Origin: Streptomyces sp. NRRL S-1022
GTDB lineage: Bacteria > Actinomycetota > Actinomycetes > Streptomycetales > Streptomycetaceae
Reading direction: 5' to 3'
Length of the DNA: 64,000 bases
NCBI RefSeq assembly: GCF_000720135.1
Contig: NZ_JOIU01000022.1
Span: 1-64,000, forward strand
This document shows positions 8,324 to 16,585 of the stretch, in pieces (position 1 is the stretch's first letter; each line of letters starts with the position of its first letter). The notes beneath the pieces were generated by a model. The model did not search any database. It saw only the letters and a program-made list of their open reading frames with translations, and had not been told where the DNA came from. Both the position numbers and the translations under genes were made by a program.

Positions 8324-8588
8324 GGGATCCCTCCGGGGACGTGACGATGCGCCGGGACGAGGGTGGAACGGGAGCGTGCGGGGCCGGTAGCCCTCTGTGA
8401 CACGCGTAGAGCCGAGTGAACAGTTGTCCCCCCAACTTCTACGCGCGTCAATCTCCTGCCTGGCCCGGGGAGTTGTCAAGGTTTCGGCCAGGTACGGCTG
8501 CTTACGGGGAGATGAACCGGGCGGCATAGGTGGAAATCCGTCTAGGCTGAGCGGCTGAGCCCGTTCACGGTCCGAGGAGAACCAGCCG

Positions 8589-10016
8589 ATGTCAGACAGC
8601 TCCCCCCTGCCGCCCGTACGGCTGCACCCCGAAGCGGAGCTGGCGCGTGCCGCGCTGTCCACGCCGTTGCTGTCCCGGGCCGCCCGCCTCGCCCGCTGGG
8701 CCGGGCCCGACACCCGCGTGGACGCCGGCGGCGGGCTGGCCGAGGAACAGCTGCCGGCCGCCGCCGAACTGCTCGGACTGACCGGCGACGACGCCGCCGC
8801 GTACACCAGTGAGGCCTGGCGGGTCGCGGTGGACACCGGCCTGGTGGAGATCGTGGACGAGGAGGCCGGCACCGTCCGGACGGGGGAGGAGCTGAAGCTG
8901 CTCACCGGCGGCTCCCCACGGGACGTGCTCACTGTGTGGCTCGCCGCCCTGGAGACCGTCCTCGCCGACGCGGCCGTCCCCGATCTGGACGACCTGGCCG
9001 ACGCCCTCGACGACGGCGGAGAGGTCGATTTCTCGTCACTCGACTGGGACCCGGAGGCCGAGGCGGAGTTCCTCGACGGCGTCCTCGGCAACCTCTACCT
9101 GCTGACCGTCAGTGAGGACGGCGCCGGCGACGGACCCGTCCCGCTGCCCGCCCTGGCCGCCTCCATGCTCGTACCCGACGACATGGGCGAGCCCACCAAC
9201 GACGTCCTGGAGCAGGTCTCCGACGCCATGATGCGGCTGGACGACCAGTTCCGCGCGCTGGAGCCGGTCGGGCTCGTGGCCTACCAGCCGGTGGACGAGG
9301 CGCTGATGGCCGACGCCGAGGAGGAGCCGGCCGCGCCGGTGGACGACACCGACGTCTCCCGCTACGGCATGGTCCGGCTCACCCCGCTCGGCGCGTACGG
9401 GCTGCGGGCGCGGCTGCTGGAGGCCGGGTTCGACGCGCCGGCCGTCGGGGAGCTCGCCGACAAGGGCGCGGACGCGCTGCTCGACGGCACCGCCCGGTTC
9501 GGCCGGTCCGCCGCCCGGGCCGAGACCGAGCAGTGGCTCGCCCGCCGCGAACCGCTCGCCGCCGCACGCGAGTTGCTGGCGGCGGCCCGCGGCGCGGACG
9601 CCGGGGCCCCGCTGCGCCGGCTGCGCTGCCAGCAGGCGCTGTCGCTGGTGGGCGCCGAGGCCGAACCCGCGCTGCGGGAGGTGCTGGACGACCCCGAACT
9701 CGGCGGGCTCGCCCGGGTGTGGCTGAGCGAGCGGGGCGCCGCCGGGGTGCCGGCACCGTCCCAGGAGCTGGTGTTCTGGCTGACCGTCGACACGCTCGCC
9801 GCCCAGCTGGCCGCCGAGGGCAACTCCGAGGAACTGCAGGCCCTGGTGGAGGGGCTGGCCGCCCAGCACAGCGGCTTCTTCGCGGCGGCCTGGCGGGTGG
9901 AGCACCCGGCCACCGCCGAGGTGCTGGACGCGATGGGCCGGCTGCACCCGGACAAGAAGGTCGCCAAGGAGGCCCGCAAGGCCGCGTTCAAGGCCCGCTC
10001 CCAGCAAGGCGGGTGA
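8589..10016 (+). CDS. Conserved hypothetical acidic protein
   Basis: This 475-residue protein is not recognised. It is soluble, acidic and Ala/Leu-rich, with no signal peptide, membrane segment or catalytic motif. The first 110 residues (RLARWAGP...LLGLTGDDAAAYTSEAWRVAVDTGLVEI...VRTGEELKLL) look like a winged-helix arrangement. The C-terminal third (REVLDDPELGGLARVWLSERG and following) resembles a helical repeat. It ends in a basic tail. GAGGAGA precedes the ATG. It is transcribed alone, divergent from the secreted nuclease. The stop codon lies inside a short repeated sequence. Confidence 0.65.
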   Translation: MSDSSPLPPVRLHPEAELARAALSTPLLSRAARLARWAGPDTRVDAGGGLAEEQLPAAAELLGLTGDDAAAYTSEAWRVAVDTGLVEIVDEEAGTVRTGEELKLLTGGSPRDVLTVWLAALETVLADAAVPDLDDLADALDDGGEVDFSSLDWDPEAEAEFLDGVLGNLYLLTVSEDGAGDGPVPLPALAASMLVPDDMGEPTNDVLEQVSDAMMRLDDQFRALEPVGLVAYQPVDEALMADAEEEPAAPVDDTDVSRYGMVRLTPLGAYGLRARLLEAGFDAPAVGELADKGADALLDGTARFGRSAARAETEQWLARREPLAAARELLAAARGADAGAPLRRLRCQQALSLVGAEAEPALREVLDDPELGGLARVWLSERGAAGVPAPSQELVFWLTVDTLAAQLAAEGNSEELQALVEGLAAQHSGFFAAAWRVEHPATAEVLDAMGRLHPDKKVAKEARKAAFKARSQQGG

Positions 10017-10056
10017 GCACTGCCGGGTGAGCACTGCCCGGGGAGCGTTGCCGGGC
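10014..10056. repeat. Imperfect 14-15 bp tandem repeat over a stop codon
   Basis: TGAGCACTGCCGGG (10014-10027) is followed directly by TGAGCACTGCCCGGG (10028-10042) and a degenerate third copy. The first TGA is the stop of the preceding gene. The segment can also fold as GCCCGG (10036-10041) with CCGGGC (10051-10056), a weak hairpin. Confidence 0.5.
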
Positions 10057-10190
10057 GAGCGAGTGGCTGCGGCGGGCCGGTCCTGCGCGCGTCCCGGTGG
10101 ATGACCCGGGCGGCGCGTGGCCGGTGCTTGGGACGGCCATGGGGTGCCGCATACGGGTTCATGGAACAGGCGCCCTGGTGGTGGTCCGGC

Positions 10191-10212
10191 GTTCAACTCC
10201 CGTTCACGGCCG
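10191..10212 (+). promoter_or_regulatory. Candidate PHO box (PhoP binding site)
   Basis: GTTCAACTCCC (10191-10201) is followed without gap by GTTCACGGCCG (10202-10212), two 11-bp direct repeats beginning GTTCA. This is the spacing and core of the Streptomyces PhoP-binding PHO box. A further GTTCA occurs at 10157, about three repeat lengths upstream. The site lies 71 bases before the PhoX-type gene, which fits phosphate control. Confidence 0.55.
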
Positions 10213-10282
10213 GGCGGGAGCGTGTGCGCCGAACCGAGGCCCCCCACCCTCACGGCACTGCCACCTCGTCACAGGAGACACC

Positions 10283-11734
10283 ATGTCGCTCACCCGCAGG
10301 GACTTCGCCAGGAATTCCGCGATCACCGGTGCCGGGGTCGCGCTGGCGGGCAGCGTCGGCGCCCTCGCCACCGCGCCGAACGCCCTTGCCGCCACGGACA
10401 CCGAGAGCGCCGGGGCCGAGTCCGCCCACGGGGGCCACCACGGCGTCGGCTACGGCCCGCTCGTCCCGGACCCGGCCGGCATCCTCGCCCTGCCCGCCGG
10501 CTTCGCGTACCGCGTCATCACCTACAGCGGCCGGACCAAGCTGGAGTCCGGCGAGTTCACCCCGTCCAACCACGACGGCACCGCCACCTTCGCCGGTCCG
10601 CGCGGCACCACCCTGCTCGTCAACAACCACGAGCTGGCCGGTGCCCGCGCCCAGTGGCCGCACCCGGTGCCGCTCACCGAGGGCCTGGTCTACGACCCGG
10701 CGGCGGCCGGCGGCTGCACGGTGGTCGAGGTCCGCCGCGGCGGCGAGGTCGCCGAGTGGGTCGGCATCGCCGGCACCGCCACCAACTGCGCCGGTGGCAG
10801 CACCCCGTGGGGCACCTGGCTGACCTGCGAGGAGACCGAGGACAAGGCCGGCAAGAACGGCTTCACCAAGGACCACGGCTACGTCTTCGAGGTCGACCCC
10901 GAGGACCGCCGCGCCAACCGCGACCCCAAGCCGGTCAAGGCCCTGGGCCGCTACGCCCACGAGGCCGTCGTCGTCGACCCCCGGCGCGGCCACCTCTACC
11001 TCACCGAGGACGCCTCCGGCCCGAACGGCCTGTTCTACCGCTGGACCCCGCCGGAGGGCTTCCGCCACGGCCGCGGCAGGCTGCGCGCCCTCGCCGACGA
11101 CGCGGGCGTGCTCCAGGCGTTCAAGTGCTTCGACTCCGGCGGCCAGTTCGTGGACGACCTCTCCCGCGCCACCAAGGCCGGCACCGTCTACGGCGTCGAC
11201 TGGGTGGACGTCCCCGACCGCGACGCCAGGACCGTCTCGGTGCGCAAGCAGTTCACCGACGGCCAGGTCACCCGCGCCCGCAAGCTGGAGGGCATGTGGT
11301 GGGGCGACGGCGGCGTCTACGTCGTCTCCTCCTTCGCCCGCCAGGAGAGCCCGGTCCAGCACGACGGCCAGGTCTGGTTCTACGACCCCAAGCGCCGCAC
11401 CCTGACCCTGAAGGTGCTGTTCGGCGTCAACCCGGACCCGGCGCAGGACGGCGCATTCGACGGCCCGGACAACATCACCGTCTCCCCGTACGGCGGCCTG
11501 GTCATCGCCGAGGACGGCGAGGGCGTCCAGCACCTGTTCGGCGCCACCGAGAGCGGCCGGACGTACCCGATCGCCCGCAACGAGCTGAACATCGGCACCG
11601 CCGAGGAGCCCGAGTACAGCGAGTTCACCGGCGTCACGTTCTCGCCCGACGGCAGGACCCTGTTCGCCAACATCCAGACGCCCGGCATCATGCTCGCCAT
11701 CACCGGTCCCTGGAAGCGTCAGCAGCGCGGCTGA
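10283..11734 (+). CDS. PhoX/DUF839 family protein, Tat-exported
   Basis: This 483-residue protein starts with a clear Tat signal (LTRRDFARNSAITGAGVALAGSV, cleavage near ALAA). The mature part is a DUF839/PhoX-like beta-propeller: KLESGEFTPSNHDGTATF, LVNNHELAG, NCAGGSTPWGTWLTCEET, EAVVVDPRRGHLYLTEDAS and PDNITVSPYGGLVIAED. PhoX enzymes are calcium/iron alkaline phosphatases that release phosphate outside the cell, but many DUF839 proteins are untested. ACAGGAG precedes the ATG by 6 bases. The PHO-box-like repeat upstream supports a phosphate-scavenging role. It is a single-gene unit. Confidence 0.85.
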   Translation: MSLTRRDFARNSAITGAGVALAGSVGALATAPNALAATDTESAGAESAHGGHHGVGYGPLVPDPAGILALPAGFAYRVITYSGRTKLESGEFTPSNHDGTATFAGPRGTTLLVNNHELAGARAQWPHPVPLTEGLVYDPAAAGGCTVVEVRRGGEVAEWVGIAGTATNCAGGSTPWGTWLTCEETEDKAGKNGFTKDHGYVFEVDPEDRRANRDPKPVKALGRYAHEAVVVDPRRGHLYLTEDASGPNGLFYRWTPPEGFRHGRGRLRALADDAGVLQAFKCFDSGGQFVDDLSRATKAGTVYGVDWVDVPDRDARTVSVRKQFTDGQVTRARKLEGMWWGDGGVYVVSSFARQESPVQHDGQVWFYDPKRRTLTLKVLFGVNPDPAQDGAFDGPDNITVSPYGGLVIAEDGEGVQHLFGATESGRTYPIARNELNIGTAEEPEYSEFTGVTFSPDGRTLFANIQTPGIMLAITGPWKRQQRG

Positions 11735-11870
11735 ATCCCGTCCGGCGATCAATTCGCTCGCCCGTCCCGCGGCCCCCACCTCGGAACCGGCCCTGGCTCG
11801 TCTGACCGGCCGCCCCCGGCCCGTCCCGGCCTAGGATACGGAGAGCGTCCCCGGTCGGAGGAGTGGGTGG

Positions 11871-12443
11871 ATGACGCAGGGCAGGCCCATGCGCGCGGAC
11901 GCTCGGCGCAACTACGAGCGGCTGCTGAAGGTGGCGGCGGATGCCTTCGCCGAGCACGGGGAGAACGCGTCGCTCGACGACATCGCCAAGCGAGCGGGCG
12001 TCGGCTCCGGCACGCTGTACCGGCACTTCCCGACCCGGCGGGCGCTGCTGGAGGCGGCGTACGTGGACCGGGTCGAGGCGCTGGGGGTGCGGGCCGACGA
12101 GCTGGCCGCCCGGCTGCCGCCGGGCGAGGCGCTCATGGAGTGGCTGTACGAGCTGGCGGTCCGCACGCTCCAGGTGCGGGGGATGAAGGCGCTGCTCAGC
12201 TCGGCGGTGACGGACGACGGCGGGGCGGCGGCGCTGACGGTGTGCGGGACCGTGGTGAAGGGGGCCGCGGGCCGGCTGGTGGTGGCGGCGCAGGCGGAGG
12301 GGACGCTGCGCCGGGACCTGGAGCCGGTGGAGGTACTGCGGCTGGCGCACGGGGTGGCGACGGCGGCCGAGCTGGCGGGGGCGGGCGAGCGGGAGATCCG
12401 GCGCTACCTGGGACTCCTGGCGGAGGGCATCCGCTGCGGCTGA
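11871..12443 (+). CDS. TetR family transcriptional regulator
   Basis: This 190-residue repressor-type protein has the TetR helix-turn-helix at about residues 27-46 (SLDDIAKRAGVGSGTLYRHF), followed by a variable helical ligand-binding domain. GGAGGAG lies upstream of the ATG, and a TAGGAT -10-like hexamer is at 11832-11837. No divergent partner gene is adjacent; the neighbours are the PhoX-type gene upstream and the convergent TerD gene, so its target cannot be read from context. The C-terminal part resembles SbtR-like TetR proteins only in general layout. Confidence 0.88.
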   Translation: MTQGRPMRADARRNYERLLKVAADAFAEHGENASLDDIAKRAGVGSGTLYRHFPTRRALLEAAYVDRVEALGVRADELAARLPPGEALMEWLYELAVRTLQVRGMKALLSSAVTDDGGAAALTVCGTVVKGAAGRLVVAAQAEGTLRRDLEPVEVLRLAHGVATAAELAGAGEREIRRYLGLLAEGIRCG

Positions 12444-12454
12444 GGCGCTTGCCG

Positions 12455-12474
12455 GGCCCCGGCCGGCCGGGGCC
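12455..12474. terminator. Perfect palindrome between convergent genes
   Basis: GGCCCCGGCC (12455-12464) is followed directly by its complement GGCCGGGGCC (12465-12474), 12 bases after the tetR stop and before the convergent TerD-protein gene. It probably works as a bidirectional terminator. Confidence 0.55.
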
Positions 12475-12563
12475 GGGCGGGGGCGGGGGCGCTCACCCGC
12501 GCCGGCGGCGTGCCGCCGCGCCCGCCCGTGCCGCCCCGCCCCCGCGGCTGCTCGTGGTCGTGG

Positions 12564-13766
12564 TCACAGGGCCCGGGCGCCCGGGTCCGCCATGTTGCGG
12601 ACCGTGCGGGCCTTGACGAAGGAGCCCAGGGCCGTCATGTCCCACTCGCCGGAGAACTGGCGGACGAGCTTGGCCATCAGGACGCCGGTCTGGGGCTCGG
12701 CGCCGGTGAGGTCGAAGCGGACCAGTTCCTCGCCGGTGGCCGCGTCGACCAGCCGGCAGTAGGCCTTGGCGACCTCGGTGAACTTCTGGCCGGAGAAGGA
12801 GTTGACCGTGAAGACCAGGCCGGTGACCTCCTGCGGGAGCCGGCCGAGGTCGACCACGATCACCTCGTCGTCCCCGCCGCCCTCACCGGTGAGGTTGTCA
12901 CCCGAGTGCTTGACCGCGCCGTTCAGGATCGACAGCTTGCCGAAGTAGCAGCTGTCGATGTGGTTGCGCTGCGGGCCGTAGGCGATGACCGAGGCGTCCA
13001 GGTCGATGTCCTTGCCCCGGAACGCGGGCTCCCAGCCGAGCCCCATCCGCACCTGGGAGAGCAGCGGTCGGCCACCCTTGACGAGGGACACGGTCTGGTT
13101 CTTCTGCAGGCTGACCCGGCCCTTGTCCAGGTTGACCTTCCCGGCGCCCGGCGCGGGGGCGGGCGCCGGCGCCGCCGGCCGCGGCGGGGCAGCGGTCGGC
13201 TGCGGCGGGGCAGCGGGGGGCACCGGGGCCGCGGGGGCGACCGGGGCGGCCGGGGCCGCGGCCGGCTCCTCCACCGTCACGCCGAAGTCGGTCGCGATGC
13301 CCGCGAGCCCGTTCGCGTACCCCTGTCCGACGGCCCGGGCCTTCCACTGGCCGGCCCGGCGGTAGATCTCCACGACCACCAGCGCGGTCTCGGTGCCGAG
13401 CTGCGGCGGGGTGAACGTCGCCAGCACGGTCCCGCCGTCCGCGTCCCGGATCGTGGCCGTCGGCTCGATGCCCTGGAAGGTCTGGCCGGCCGCGTCCGGG
13501 CTGGCCGTGACGACGATCTTCTCGATCTCCGCCGGCACGGCGGCGGTGTCCACCGTGACCGCGTCCGGGGCCGTACCGCCACCCGACCGGTAGGTCACAC
13601 CGGGGCCGTTCGGCTGGTTGTAGAAGATGAAGTCGTCGTCGGAGCGCACCTTGCCGTCGCCGGTGAGCAGCAGGCCCGACACGTCGAGCCGCACCGGGGC
13701 GGAGACGTCCACCGTCACGCGAGCGGCCGGGAGAGGGATGTTCGAGCCAGGGGTCATAGCTGTCAT
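12564..13766 (-). CDS. Double TerD-domain protein with Pro/Ala linker
   Basis: This 400-residue protein contains two TerD (tellurium resistance, calcium-binding beta-sandwich) domains. The first covers about residues 1-165 (DDDFIFYNQPNGPGV, VVVEIYRRAGQWKARAVGQGY, FGVTVEE). A linker of about 50 residues made mostly of Pro and Ala follows. The second covers about 225-400 (VSLVKGG...LGWEP, DLDASVIAYG, SILNGAVKHSGDN, GGDDEVIVVDL, RLVDAATGEELVRFDL). In the first copy the Ca-site region reads SDDDFIFYNQ, in the second GEGGGDDE. TerD proteins act in stress, tellurite and development in Streptomyces. The start may be 13766 or the Met three codons later. It is transcribed alone. Confidence 0.88.
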   Translation of the reverse strand: MTAMTPGSNIPLPAARVTVDVSAPVRLDVSGLLLTGDGKVRSDDDFIFYNQPNGPGVTYRSGGGTAPDAVTVDTAAVPAEIEKIVVTASPDAAGQTFQGIEPTATIRDADGGTVLATFTPPQLGTETALVVVEIYRRAGQWKARAVGQGYANGLAGIATDFGVTVEEPAAAPAAPVAPAAPVPPAAPPQPTAAPPRPAAPAPAPAPGAGKVNLDKGRVSLQKNQTVSLVKGGRPLLSQVRMGLGWEPAFRGKDIDLDASVIAYGPQRNHIDSCYFGKLSILNGAVKHSGDNLTGEGGGDDEVIVVDLGRLPQEVTGLVFTVNSFSGQKFTEVAKAYCRLVDAATGEELVRFDLTGAEPQTGVLMAKLVRQFSGEWDMTALGSFVKARTVRNMADPGARAL

Positions 13767-13839
13767 GCCGGGTGAACGAACGGCACCGCTTTACCGTTCC
13801 CTTACCGGCCGAACGGGTCCCGCCCGCCCGCCGGACGGC

Positions 13840-14829
13840 CTACGGCACCACCACGATCTTCCGACCCACCCCCGCCGCGAACTGCTCCAGCGCCTGCGGG
13901 TACCGCTCCAGCGGGAGCCGGTCGCTGATGAAGACGCCCGGGTCCAGCACCCCGTTCGCGAACAGTTCCGCCGCCCGCTCGAAGCTGTGCAGCACCGCCA
14001 TGGACCCGGTGATCGTGATCTCCTGGTTGTAGATCCGGTACGGGTCGATCGTCACCCGCGTCGCGTAGTCGGCCACCCCGAACTGCAGGAACGTGCCGGC
14101 CTTGGCGACCCGGTCCAGGCCGTCCTGGATCGCCGCCGCGTTGCCGGTGGCGTCCACCACCACGTCCCAGCCCCGCGGCCGGTCCAGCTCGTCCGCGCTG
14201 CCCGCCGCGCCCGACACGCCGAGCAGCCGGGCCGTCTCCAGACGGGCCGGGTTCACGTCGACCACGTCCACGCTCGCCGCGCCGGTCCGCTTGGCCAGCT
14301 CCAGCATCATCAGGCCCATGGTCCCGGAGCCGTAGATCAGCACGTGCGCGCCGAGGCGGGCGCGCAGCACGTCGTAGCCGCGCACCGCGCAGGACAGCGG
14401 CTCCACCAGGGCCGCGTCCTCGGTGCGCACGTGCTCGGGCAGCTTCACGCAGTTGGCGACCGGGGCGAGCGCGTAGCGCGCCGCGCCGCCCGCCGTCGTC
14501 ACGCCGATCGCGGCCCACCGCTCGCACAGGTTGTTGTGGCCGGTGCGGCAGTACCGGCACTCGTGGCAGTACAGGGACGGGTCGACGGCCACCCGGTCGC
14601 CGACGGACACCTCGGTGACCCGGGTGCCGACCCCGACGACCTCGCCCGCGAACTCGTGCCCGGGCACGAGGGGCAGCTTGGGCGCGAACTCGCCCTGGAG
14701 GATGTGCAGATCCGTGCCGCACAGCCCGCAGGCCGCCACCTCGACGACGACCTCGCGCGGGCCCGGCGTCGGGTCCGGGACCTCGGTGACGACGGCACGG
14801 CCCACGGACTCGATGACGGCGGCCTTCAT
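13840..14829 (-). CDS. Zinc-dependent medium-chain alcohol/polyol dehydrogenase
   Basis: This 329-residue NAD(P)-dependent dehydrogenase oxidises a sugar or polyol hydroxyl. Catalytic zinc ligands Cys37 and His58-Glu59 (CGLCGTDLH, PGHEFAGEV) and the four structural zinc cysteines Cys88, 91, 94 and 102 are present. The Rossmann motif is YGSGTMGLMMLE around 166-177. It resembles sorbitol, threitol or threonine 3-dehydrogenase-type MDRs. Its ATG overlaps the end of the permease gene (ATGA), and the operon is an ABC importer under a DeoR gene, so the substrate is probably the imported polyol. The exact substrate is not readable. Confidence 0.85.
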   Translation of the reverse strand: MKAAVIESVGRAVVTEVPDPTPGPREVVVEVAACGLCGTDLHILQGEFAPKLPLVPGHEFAGEVVGVGTRVTEVSVGDRVAVDPSLYCHECRYCRTGHNNLCERWAAIGVTTAGGAARYALAPVANCVKLPEHVRTEDAALVEPLSCAVRGYDVLRARLGAHVLIYGSGTMGLMMLELAKRTGAASVDVVDVNPARLETARLLGVSGAAGSADELDRPRGWDVVVDATGNAAAIQDGLDRVAKAGTFLQFGVADYATRVTIDPYRIYNQEITITGSMAVLHSFERAAELFANGVLDPGVFISDRLPLERYPQALEQFAAGVGRKIVVVP

Positions 14830-15650
14830 TTCACGGCTCCCAACGACAGGCCCTGGACCAGCTTGTCCTGGGCGGCGAACCCCGCGGCGAGCACCGGCAG
14901 GGAGATGACGAGCGACGCGGCGCACACCTTGGCCAGGAACAGGCCCTGGCTGGTGATGAAACCGGTCAGGAAGACGGGGGCGGTCTCGGCGACCACGCCC
15001 GTCAGCACCCGGGCGAAGAGCAGTTCGTTCCAGCTGAAGATGAAGCAGATCAGGGCCGTGGCGGCGATGCCGGGCAGGGCGATCGGGGCGACCACGCGCG
15101 CGAGGACCGTCGGCAGCCGGGCGCCGTCCACCCGCGCCGCCTCGATGACGGCGACCGGCACCTCGGCGAGGAACGACTGCATCATCCACACCGCGATCGG
15201 CAGGTTCATGGAGGTGTAGAGGACGACCAGCAGCCAGATGTCGTCGAGCGTCCCGGTGTTCCTGGCGAACAGGTAGACCGGCAGCAGGCCCGCCACGGCC
15301 GGCAGCATCTTCGTGGAGAGGAAGAAGAACAGGACGTCCGTCCACTTCTTCACCGGCCGGATCGACAGCGCGTAGGCGGCCGGCAGGGCCAGCAGGAGGA
15401 CGAGCAGGGTCGAGGCCACCGACGCGACCGCGGAGTTGACCAGCGCGGGCCAGGGGCTCGCCCCGCCGCCGGTGCCGAAGAACTCGCGGTAGCCGTCGAG
15501 GGTCAGGGAGGCGGTGAAGGACGGCGGGTTCGTCGCCGCGTCCGCCTCGGAGTGGAAGGACGTCAGGGCCATCCAGGCGACGGGCAGGAAGAAGACGATT
15601 CCGGCCAGCCAGGCCACCAGGCCGAGCCCGCCCCGGCGCAGCGCGTTCAT
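14826..15650 (-). CDS. Sugar/polyol ABC transporter permease (MalG type)
   Basis: This 274-residue inner-membrane permease of the carbohydrate CUT1 class has about six hydrophobic segments, beginning LGLVAWLAGIVFFLPVAWMAL. The EAA loop that contacts the ATPase is EAARVDGARLPTVLARVVAPIALPG at about 190-214. It forms the channel with the permease encoded just upstream, with which it overlaps by 4 bases (ATGA). No ATPase gene is in the operon. Confidence 0.9.
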   Translation of the reverse strand: MNALRRGGLGLVAWLAGIVFFLPVAWMALTSFHSEADAATNPPSFTASLTLDGYREFFGTGGGASPWPALVNSAVASVASTLLVLLLALPAAYALSIRPVKKWTDVLFFFLSTKMLPAVAGLLPVYLFARNTGTLDDIWLLVVLYTSMNLPIAVWMMQSFLAEVPVAVIEAARVDGARLPTVLARVVAPIALPGIAATALICFIFSWNELLFARVLTGVVAETAPVFLTGFITSQGLFLAKVCAASLVISLPVLAAGFAAQDKLVQGLSLGAVK

Positions 15651-16585
15651 GCGCGGGACACCTCCTCGCGGAACAGGGACGACACCACGCGCAGGGCGAA
15701 GGTCGCGATGACGATCGAGCCGATGACCACCAGGACGCCGGCGGCCGAGGCCAGGCCGTTCTCGTGGGCCTGGTAGAAGCTCTGGTAGACGGTGTACGGC
15801 AGATTGGCGGTGCCCAGGCCGCCGGACGTGATCGTGAAGACCGCGTCGAAGTTCTGGACGATGTAGATCGAGCCAAGCAGCGCGCCCAGTTCCAGGTAGC
15901 GGCGCAGGTGGGGCAGGGTCAGATGGCGGAAGATCTGCCAGTCGCCCGCGCCGTCCACCCGGGCGGCCTCGATCTGCTGCTGGTCCCGGCTCTGCAGTCC
16001 GGCCAGCAGGATGAGCATCATGAACGGGGTCCACTGCCACACCAGGGAGGCCTCGACCGCGAGCAGCGGGGTGCGCGAGACCCAGTCCGGCTGTGGGCCG
16101 CCCACATAGTGCAACAACCCGTTGAGCAAGCCGTACTCGGGGTTGTAGAGCACATGCTTCCAGAGCAGGGCGGCGGCCACCGGCACCACCAGGAAGGGCG
16201 CGATGAGCAGGGTGCGGACGATGCCCCGGCCGCGGAACCGCCGGTCCAGCAGCAGCGCCAGCGCGAGGCCCAGGACCAGGCTGGCGAGCACGACCGCCGC
16301 CGTGAGCAGCACGGTCGTCCACACCGAGTGGCGCAGGTCCGCGTCGGTCAGCACCTGGCGGTAGTTGTCCAGGCCGGTGAAGTGCCGCGCCTTGGGGTAG
16401 AGGGCGTTCCAGTCGAAGAAGGAGATCACCAGCGTGGCCACGAACGGCAGCTGGGTCACCACGATCATGAAGACGAGGGCGGGCAGCAGCGGGGCCCGGG
16501 TGGCCCAGGCGCGCAGCCGGGCCGGGGGCCGCCTGACCGTCCGTTCGGGGGTGGCCGCGAGGGGGGCCGTGGTCGTCGCTGTCAT
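15647..16585 (-). CDS. Sugar/polyol ABC transporter permease (MalF type)
   Basis: This 312-residue permease has about six membrane segments, starting APLLPALVFMIVVTQLPFVATLVIS, and the EAA loop EAARVDGAGDWQIFRHLTLPHL near residues 213-234. The predicted partner is the downstream permease. The start at 16585 overlaps the stop of the binding-protein gene (ATGA), so the two are coupled. Family members move mannitol, sorbitol or related polyols as well as sugars. Confidence 0.9.
   Translation of the reverse strand: MTATTTAPLAATPERTVRRPPARLRAWATRAPLLPALVFMIVVTQLPFVATLVISFFDWNALYPKARHFTGLDNYRQVLTDADLRHSVWTTVLLTAAVVLASLVLGLALALLLDRRFRGRGIVRTLLIAPFLVVPVAAALLWKHVLYNPEYGLLNGLLHYVGGPQPDWVSRTPLLAVEASLVWQWTPFMMLILLAGLQSRDQQQIEAARVDGAGDWQIFRHLTLPHLRRYLELGALLGSIYIVQNFDAVFTITSGGLGTANLPYTVYQSFYQAHENGLASAAGVLVVIGSIVIATFALRVVSSLFREEVSRA

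Noticed and set aside
6332..8344. 670-residue plus-strand open frame opposite the secreted nuclease
   Set aside because: It consists of Val/Arg/Ala/Asp-rich antisense sequence; nuclease motifs and signal peptide are on the minus strand.
8324..9091. Possible N-terminal extension of the secreted nuclease to 867 residues
   Set aside because: The frame stays open but the extra part is low-complexity Ser/Arg/Pro sequence antisense to the gene at 8589. A signal peptide and ribosome site place the start at 8323.
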